Source: Micromonospora sp. WMMA1947 (lineage in GTDB: Bacteria > Actinomycetota > Actinomycetes > Mycobacteriales > Micromonosporaceae). Taken from it: a stretch of 64,000 nt of DNA. The translations under genes were made by a program, and so were the position numbers. This document shows positions 59,268 through 64,000 of the stretch, piece after piece (positions within the stretch are counted from its first letter, which is position 1; the number at the start of each line of letters is the position of its first letter). The stretch covers positions 806,001 through 870,000 of the forward strand of contig NZ_CP114909.1 of assembly GCF_027497355.1 (NCBI RefSeq). The letters run 5' to 3'. Under the pieces are notes generated by a model that had not been told where the DNA came from, ran no database searches, and saw nothing but the letters and a program-made list of their open reading frames with translations.

Positions 59268-59292
59268 CGGTTCCCTTTCTCAGGGGACACGC

Positions 59293-59328
59293 CGGAGGGG
59301 CCTCCCGCGATAGCGGAAGGCCCCTCCG
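59293..59328 (-). terminator. Strong hairpin terminator
   Basis: CGGAGGGGCCT (59293-59303) and AGGCCCCTCCG (59318-59328) form an 11-bp stem topped by an inner CCGC-GATA-GCGG hairpin. It follows the stop of the leftward 59344-59976 gene. The arm sequence is almost the same as in the terminator at 16970-17003. Confidence 0.75.
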
Positions 59329-59343
59329 AAATCAGCTCCCGGG

Positions 59344-59976
59344 TCAGGCGCTGACCTTATCCTTCTCCGGGGCGGCGAAGGTCGCGTTCGGCGGGGTGCG
59401 GACGGCGTGCACCAGACCGGCGGCGGAGAGCAGCAGGAGCAGGCCCGCGCCGAGGTACATGGCCAGGGCGCCCTGCTCGGCCTTGCGGCCGAACTCGCTG
59501 AAGCCGTACGAGGTGAGCAGCAGGCCCCGCAGCGTCTCACCCTTGAACACGGTCTCCCGCTGTGCGGTTACCTCGGCGAGCTGCTTCTGCAGGTCGGCCA
59601 GGTTGGCGGCGTTGCTCTGCTCGGCCTGGGCCACCTGCTCGCGCAACGCGGTCTGCGGCTCGCCCAGGTCGGCGTAGGTCTTGCCACCGGCCATGTTCTT
59701 CAGGTGCAGGCCGATGTACTCGTTGGCGTAGCACTCGGCCTGCTTGCCGGTGGTCATCTTCTGGCCGGCGTACTCGCGCAGGCAGTCCGACTTCTTCTCC
59801 TCGTCGGAGAGCTTGTCCGCCGGGGTGAAGGTGATGTTCTGCTCGCCGAGCTGGCTGCGTACGTAGTCGTTGGCGAAGTTGGCGTTCGTCGTCAGGACGA
59901 CGCCGACGACGAGCAGCAGGACCGCCAGGCCAAATCCACCGATGCTGAACAGCAGGTCGAGCGTCCGTCGCTTCAT
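59344..59976 (-). CDS. Membrane protein with two TMs and an extracytoplasmic helical loop
   Basis: 210 residues. Helices at about 9-31 (LLFSIGGFGLAVLLLVVGVV) and 172-193 (ALAMYLGAGLLLLLSAAGLV) flank a loop with two cysteines and a long helix (TALREQVAQAEQSNAANLAD, LQKQLAEVTAQRETV). No known catalytic motif. The loop resembles a sensor or structural coiled coil. Own terminator follows. Codon use and Lys content (KLSDEEKKSD) are slightly unlike neighbours. Confidence 0.65.
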   Translation of the reverse strand: MKRRTLDLLFSIGGFGLAVLLLVVGVVLTTNANFANDYVRSQLGEQNITFTPADKLSDEEKKSDCLREYAGQKMTTGKQAECYANEYIGLHLKNMAGGKTYADLGEPQTALREQVAQAEQSNAANLADLQKQLAEVTAQRETVFKGETLRGLLLTSYGFSEFGRKAEQGALAMYLGAGLLLLLSAAGLVHAVRTPPNATFAAPEKDKVSA

Positions 59977-60104
59977 ATCAAACTCCCGTGTGGAGACGTC
60001 TTCATCCGTTTACGAGGAATATCATGACCGCGGCGCATCGCCCCTGAGCAGGGTCGAACCCCCTGTCCCGTCCGGGACCTTCGGCCCCCGTGTACCCGGG
60101 CCGG

Positions 60105-62384
60105 TCAGCGCTGCGCGCCCGCTCCGGACAGCGCGGGAAGCAGGTCCGGCAGGGCGGCCGGGCGGCCGTACCGCCAGCCCTGACCCTGCCGGCAGCCGAT
60201 CGCGGTGACCGCCGCGTGCTGCGCGACCGTCTCCACCCCCTCGGCCACCACGGCCAGGTCGAACGCGCCGGCCAGCCGGTTCACCATCTCCACCGTGGCG
60301 TACGCACGGGCGTCATCGGCGTCCAGCCGGGACACGAACGACCTGTCGATCTTCAACTCGGTGGCCGGGATGCGGTGCAGGTAGCTCAGCGAGGAGTACC
60401 CGGTGCCGAAGTCGTCGATGGCGATGCGGACACCGAGGTCGCGCAGCTGGGACAGCCGGTCGAGCACCGAGTCGCTGCCCTCGATCAGCGCCGACTCGGT
60501 GAGTTCCAGGGTGAGCGCGCGAGGCGGCAGACCGGCCGCGCCGACCGCGCCGGTGACGGTGGCGATCAGGTCCGGCCGGCACAGGTGGGCGGCGGCGATG
60601 TTCACCGCGACTGTCACGTCGGGCGCGTGCTCGCGCCAGGTGGCCGCGGCCCGGCACGCCTCGTGGATGACCCACCTGTCGATGGCCACGATCAGCCCGG
60701 TCTCCTCGGCCAGCGGCAGGAACCGCGCCGGGGTGAGCACACCCAGCCGGGGATGCCGCCAGCGCACCAGAGCCTCGGCGCTGCGTACCGTGCCCGTGTC
60801 GAGGTCGACGATGGGCTGGAACTCCATCAGCAACTGGCCCTCGTCCACCGCGCGCCGCAGGTCGGCGATCAGCTCGGCCCGGCTGACCGCCGACTCCCGC
60901 AGTTCCGGCGTGCACGTGCGGTACACGGCCTTGCCGGCCGCCTTCGCCGCGTACATGGCGATGTCGGCGTCGCGGAGCAGGTCGGTGTGCGAGGTGTGCT
61001 GCGGCCCGTACTCGGCGATGCCGATGCTCGCCGACGGGTGGACGCCGAGATCCTCCTCACCGGGCAGCGGTTCCAGAGCGGCCAGCAGCCGGACCGCGAG
61101 CCGCTCCGGTGACACCTGGCGCTCCCCGGCCACCAGCACCGCGAACTCGTCGCCGCCGAGCCGGGCGATCATCCCGTCCGGGCCGACCGCGTCCCGCATG
61201 CGCTCGGCGGTGACGGTCAGCAGGCGGTCCCCGGCGGCGTGCCCGAACCTGTCGTTCACCTGCTTGAAGCCGTCCAGGTCGAGCAGCACCACGGCGACGG
61301 GGCCGCCGGCGCGCAACGCCCGCCGCAGCCGCCGGACGAACGTCAGCCGGTTGGGCAGGCCGGTGAGCTGGTCGGAGTACGCGAGCCGGCGCAGCCGGCC
61401 GACCAGTCGCAGGTTCTCGTTCGCGGCCAGCCCCTGGCGCAGTGCCAGCACGCCGAGCAGGCCCATCATGCCGACGAAGACCACCTGCGGGGTCTGCCCG
61501 CTGGGCTGCCGGGACAGCAGGACCGCGACGATCGCGCCGCCCACCGGCAGGTACGGCAACGCGACCCGCCACCAGGGCGGCAGCGGCGAGTCGACCACGT
61601 CGTCCTCGCCGTCCTCCTCGGACCGGGGCGGATAGCGGGTGGCCAGGCCGACCAGCAGGTAGCTCAGCGGCCAGCAGACGTCGACCGGATGACCGGGCGT
61701 GTAGTCACCGCGTGCCACCAGGGAGACGTAGACGGCGTCCGCGCCGGACCGGATCGCCAGCCCCGCCCCGATCACGGTGAGCGCCCGCCACATCGGCCGG
61801 GCCGGGCCGGCGACCGCCACCAGGATGGTGAGCTGCATCAGGTCGAACATCGGGTAGAGCAGCCCGAACGTCCGCATCGGGTCGGCCAGCCCGGCGTCGG
61901 TGATCCGGTGGAACACCACCACCCAGCCGATCGGGATGAGAGCCAGCCCGACGATCACCCCGTCGAGCACGGTGCGGGCCCGGCCGATCACGCTGCGCGG
62001 GCCGGTACGGGAGCAGAGCAGCGCGCCGGTGCCGGTGACGATGCCGGCGGCGAACAGGCCCGCCACCAGCGGAGTGTGGGGCAGGCCGAGCCCGCCGAGC
62101 CGTTCCACCGTCCACACCGCACGGCCGAGCGCGGCGAGCATCATGGTGGCGGCCAGCAGTTCCCAGAACCGGCGCAACGTGGCCGGCTGCCGTCGCGCCG
62201 CGCCGACGCAGAGAACCGCCGCCCAACTCGACACCGCCATCGCGCCCACGTCGCTCACGAGCGCCGCGCCCGGCAGCCGGGCGGCCAGCCAGACCATCTC
62301 ACCGAGTACGACGACAGCGGCCGCGACAAGTCCGACACGGCCGACGAGCGGATGACGGGCCGGCGCCGCGGCGGCGAGGCTCAC
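60105..62384 (-). CDS. Membrane GGDEF-EAL cyclic di-GMP protein
   Basis: About 759 residues from GTG 62384. Eight or nine membrane helices occupy the first about 330 residues. The GGDEF domain (about 345-505) has RLGGDEFAVL, an intact diguanylate cyclase site. The EAL domain (about 520-755) keeps AEALVRW, ELTESAL, IDDFGTGYSSL, LKIDRSFV and AEGVET, all needed for phosphodiesterase activity. Both activities may be present, with one dominant. No sensory domain is recognised beyond the membrane part. The start lacks a Shine-Dalgarno and is provisional. Confidence 0.88.
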   Translation of the reverse strand: MSLAAAAPARHPLVGRVGLVAAAVVVLGEMVWLAARLPGAALVSDVGAMAVSSWAAVLCVGAARRQPATLRRFWELLAATMMLAALGRAVWTVERLGGLGLPHTPLVAGLFAAGIVTGTGALLCSRTGPRSVIGRARTVLDGVIVGLALIPIGWVVVFHRITDAGLADPMRTFGLLYPMFDLMQLTILVAVAGPARPMWRALTVIGAGLAIRSGADAVYVSLVARGDYTPGHPVDVCWPLSYLLVGLATRYPPRSEEDGEDDVVDSPLPPWWRVALPYLPVGGAIVAVLLSRQPSGQTPQVVFVGMMGLLGVLALRQGLAANENLRLVGRLRRLAYSDQLTGLPNRLTFVRRLRRALRAGGPVAVVLLDLDGFKQVNDRFGHAAGDRLLTVTAERMRDAVGPDGMIARLGGDEFAVLVAGERQVSPERLAVRLLAALEPLPGEEDLGVHPSASIGIAEYGPQHTSHTDLLRDADIAMYAAKAAGKAVYRTCTPELRESAVSRAELIADLRRAVDEGQLLMEFQPIVDLDTGTVRSAEALVRWRHPRLGVLTPARFLPLAEETGLIVAIDRWVIHEACRAAATWREHAPDVTVAVNIAAAHLCRPDLIATVTGAVGAAGLPPRALTLELTESALIEGSDSVLDRLSQLRDLGVRIAIDDFGTGYSSLSYLHRIPATELKIDRSFVSRLDADDARAYATVEMVNRLAGAFDLAVVAEGVETVAQHAAVTAIGCRQGQGWRYGRPAALPDLLPALSGAGAQR

Positions 62385-62513
62385 GTCGTGCTGGGATACA
62401 ACGATGCGCTCCGGCTCTCTTCCAGACGTGCACCCTCGACGACGAGGACCGGACGACGGACGGCGCAAGCCTAGCCAGCGCCGGGGACTGCCGCCAGACT
62501 CGACGACTGTCGG

Positions 62514-63011
62514 TCAGCGGACCGCAGGCGGGTGCCGGTAGAGGGAGACCAGGACGCCGTAGCGCGCCTGTCCCGGCGGCGCCTCCTCCGCCTCGCCCAC
62601 GAGTTCGTCCAGCGTGGACCGCAGGCGCCGGGCCTGGGCCGGGGTGAGCCGCAGGTGCCGCAGGTGTACGAGCGGGTCGGGGTCGCCGGCGAGTTCCTCG
62701 GCGTACGCGCCCAGCAGGGCCGCGGTGGCGCCCGCGTCGGTGTCGGCGCCGACGAGGCGGCGGAACGTGCGCTCGTGGTAGCGCTCGGTGCCGCCCCGGA
62801 CCTGGCGGCTGTGCGCCGGGCGGACCATGCCGGCCTCGGTCAGCACCCCGAGGTGGTGGGCCACCGTGCCCTTCGCCGCGCCGAGGCGGGTGGCGAGCTG
62901 GCTGAGCGTGGCGGGTCCGCCTCCGAGCGCGAACAGCAGCCGGTGCCGGAACGGGTGGGCCAGCGCCTTGAACTGGGCCGGTTCGCGGATCTCCAGCGGA
63001 TCGTCGGTCAC
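62514..63011 (-). CDS. ArsR-type HTH regulator
   Basis: 165 residues. Winged helix with FKALAHPFRHRLLFALGGGP (helix 1-2), LSQLATRLGAAKGTVAHHLG (recognition helix) and GMVRPAHSRQVRGGTERYHE (wing). No metal-binding Cys motif, so it probably senses a metabolite or protein. The C-terminal half is helical. It is divergent from the S41 peptidase gene across 77 bp that contain a clear inverted repeat, suggesting that it regulates that gene and itself. Confidence 0.88.
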   Translation of the reverse strand: MTDDPLEIREPAQFKALAHPFRHRLLFALGGGPATLSQLATRLGAAKGTVAHHLGVLTEAGMVRPAHSRQVRGGTERYHERTFRRLVGADTDAGATAALLGAYAEELAGDPDPLVHLRHLRLTPAQARRLRSTLDELVGEAEEAPPGQARYGVLVSLYRHPPAVR

Positions 63012-63088
63012 CGTGAAAGCGTCTAGCTCTCTTGACGCTTTGTCAACCGCCTGCTCTACTGCCCATCATCGCGAGAACGGGGGAGCCG
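63012..63088. promoter_or_regulatory. S41 promoter with candidate ArsR operator
   Basis: -35 TTGACG (63032-63037), 17-nt spacer, -10 TCTACT (63055-63060). AAAGCGTC (63016-63023) and GACGCTTT (63034-63041) are perfect inverted repeats with a 10-nt spacer, overlapping the -35. TTGAC-5-GTCAA adds a second dyad. A bound ArsR dimer would block this promoter. Confidence 0.55.
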
Positions 63089-64000
63089 ATGCGTCCGGAC
63101 GAGATCACGAGCATCGTCGAGCGGGCCGCCGGCCTGGTCGCCGACGAGTACGTCCTTCCCGACGTCGCCGACCGGGTCGCCGGCCACCTGCGCGAGCGCC
63201 TGCGCGCCGGGGCGTACGCCGGGGCGGACGACCCCGCCACGCTCGGCGCGCTCGTCACCGCCGACCTCCAGTCGGCCAACGGCGACCTGCACCTGCGGCT
63301 CAAGCACCACGAACAGCCCCTGTCCGACAAGGCCGACGACCCGACCGGGGAGCACTTCGCGCGCCTCGCCGCGCTCGGCATGGGCGGCGTGACCCGGGTG
63401 CAACGGCTACCGGGCAACGTCGGGCTGCTGGAGATCCAGCCGTACGTGTTCCCGCCCGACCTGGCCGGCGACGCGCTGACCGCCGCGCTGCGGCTGCTCG
63501 CCGGCACCGACGCGCTCCTGCTCGACCTGCGCGGCACCGAGGGCGGCAGCCCGGACGGGGTGGCGCTGATCTGCGGCTGGTTCTTCGCCGAGCCGACGCA
63601 CCTGCACACCATGCACGAGCGCTCCGGCGCCACCCGCCAGTTCTTCAGCGCCGCCTGGCTGCCGGTCCCCCGGTACGCCCCGGACAAGCCGGTGCACGTG
63701 CTCACCGGTCCGGCCACGTTCTCCGGTGGCGAGGAACTGGCGTACGACCTTCAGCAGTTCGGCCGGGCCACAGTGGTCGGTGAGCCCACCCGGGGCGGCG
63801 CGCACCCCCGGATCGGGCACCGGCTGCACCCGCACCTGGAACTGACGGTGCCGGTGGCCCGGCCCGTGCACGCGGCGAGCGGCACCAACTGGGAGGGCTG
63901 CGGCGTCGCCCCGGACGTCGCGACCCCTGTCGGCCGGGCGCGCGACGTCGCGTACCGAAGGAGCCTGGAGGCGCTGCTGGCGGCGGACCCGGACCGGCCG
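63089..64000 (+). CDS. S41-family C-terminal processing peptidase-like protein, partial
   Basis: From ATG 63089 the frame is open to the window end (304 codons, no stop). An N-terminal helical cap (DEITSIVERAAGLVADEYVL) precedes the tail-specific protease core: VGLLEIQPYVFPP, DALLLDLRGTEGGSP, and TGPATFSGGEELAYDLQQFG with the predicted nucleophile Ser, and VVGEPTRGGAHPRIGHRL. No PDZ domain. No signal peptide, so it resembles IRBP-like bacterial S41 proteins of unknown substrate. Controlled by the adjacent ArsR-type regulator, by inference. Confidence 0.85.
   Translation, partial: MRPDEITSIVERAAGLVADEYVLPDVADRVAGHLRERLRAGAYAGADDPATLGALVTADLQSANGDLHLRLKHHEQPLSDKADDPTGEHFARLAALGMGGVTRVQRLPGNVGLLEIQPYVFPPDLAGDALTAALRLLAGTDALLLDLRGTEGGSPDGVALICGWFFAEPTHLHTMHERSGATRQFFSAAWLPVPRYAPDKPVHVLTGPATFSGGEELAYDLQQFGRATVVGEPTRGGAHPRIGHRLHPHLELTVPVARPVHAASGTNWEGCGVAPDVATPVGRARDVAYRRSLEALLAADPDRP

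Noticed and set aside
16970..59328. Near-identical terminator arms at 16970 and 59293 as a dispersed repeat element
   Set aside because: GGAGGGGCC-type arms are a common terminator form in GC-rich genomes; no similarity extends beyond the stems.
1..64000. tRNA, rRNA, insertion sequences or a prophage
   Set aside because: No transposase, integrase, phage structural gene, terminal inverted repeat or cloverleaf was recognised by eye; a tRNAscan and IS search would be decisive.

Overview
The window is GC-rich (about 73% in an ordinary sampled line), with dense genes, GTG and TTG starts, and very frequent 4-nt ATGA/GTGA overlaps. It holds typical actinomycete families: a YDYFLGGKDN-type SAM methyltransferase, an F420-type PPOX protein, snapalysin, TipA, DrrAB-type ABC exporters and NarL-type two-component pairs. 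A Micromonosporaceae chromosome is the best inference. It reads as accessory or arm-like chromosome: no rRNA, tRNA, transposase, phage gene or CRISPR array was recognised, and most genes are regulators, exporters, secreted enzymes and unknown membrane proteins.

Layout. 0-5.2 kb: a partial pentapeptide-repeat gene, a serine hydrolase, an NAD(P)-binding protein, a PPOX protein, a putative CHAT/caspase-like protease, a secreted M15 cell-wall peptidase and a small Cys-motif protein. 5.3-9.8 kb: a histidine kinase/response regulator pair divergent from an ABC exporter operon. 9.9-18 kb: an amino-acid permease, a three-gene envelope operon (CDP-alcohol phosphotransferase, sulfatase-fold membrane enzyme, FkbM methyltransferase), a secreted endonuclease I and two aldo/keto reductases. 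18-25.4 kb: a secreted surface protein, a DrrAB-type exporter and a very large ATPase regulator. 25.4-32 kb: an unrecognised Tat/86-aa/8-Cys cassette, snapalysin with a clear promoter-operator, a three-gene membrane operon and an SF1 helicase. 32-40 kb: a PH plus DivIVA-like membrane protein, a methyltransferase, a flavoprotein, a small-protein operon divergent from an XRE regulator/phosphotransferase pair, a GNAT and an HNH endonuclease in lower-GC DNA. 40-48 kb: a second two-component pair beside an MMPL exporter, then a lower-GC two-gene membrane module. 48-64 kb: VOC, DUF2071, an orphan YidD, AraC/GyrI, APH, an anchored surface protein, gluconate kinase and permease, TipA, a CdiI-like immunity protein, a GGDEF-EAL protein and an ArsR/S41 peptidase pair.

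Working logic. Two HisKA_3 kinase/NarL regulator pairs sit next to exporters (5.3-9.8 and 41-45 kb), consistent with membrane or drug stress response. GntK and GntP form a gluconate uptake operon. Many single genes have a TAGNNT -10 element ending 6-9 nt before the start codon, which implies leaderless transcripts. The least explained parts are the 25.4-26.8 kb cassette, the CHAT-like gene at 2.7-3.3 kb, the pair of Cys-motif paralogs at 4.6 and 35.3 kb, and the membrane module at 46.0-48.2 kb.
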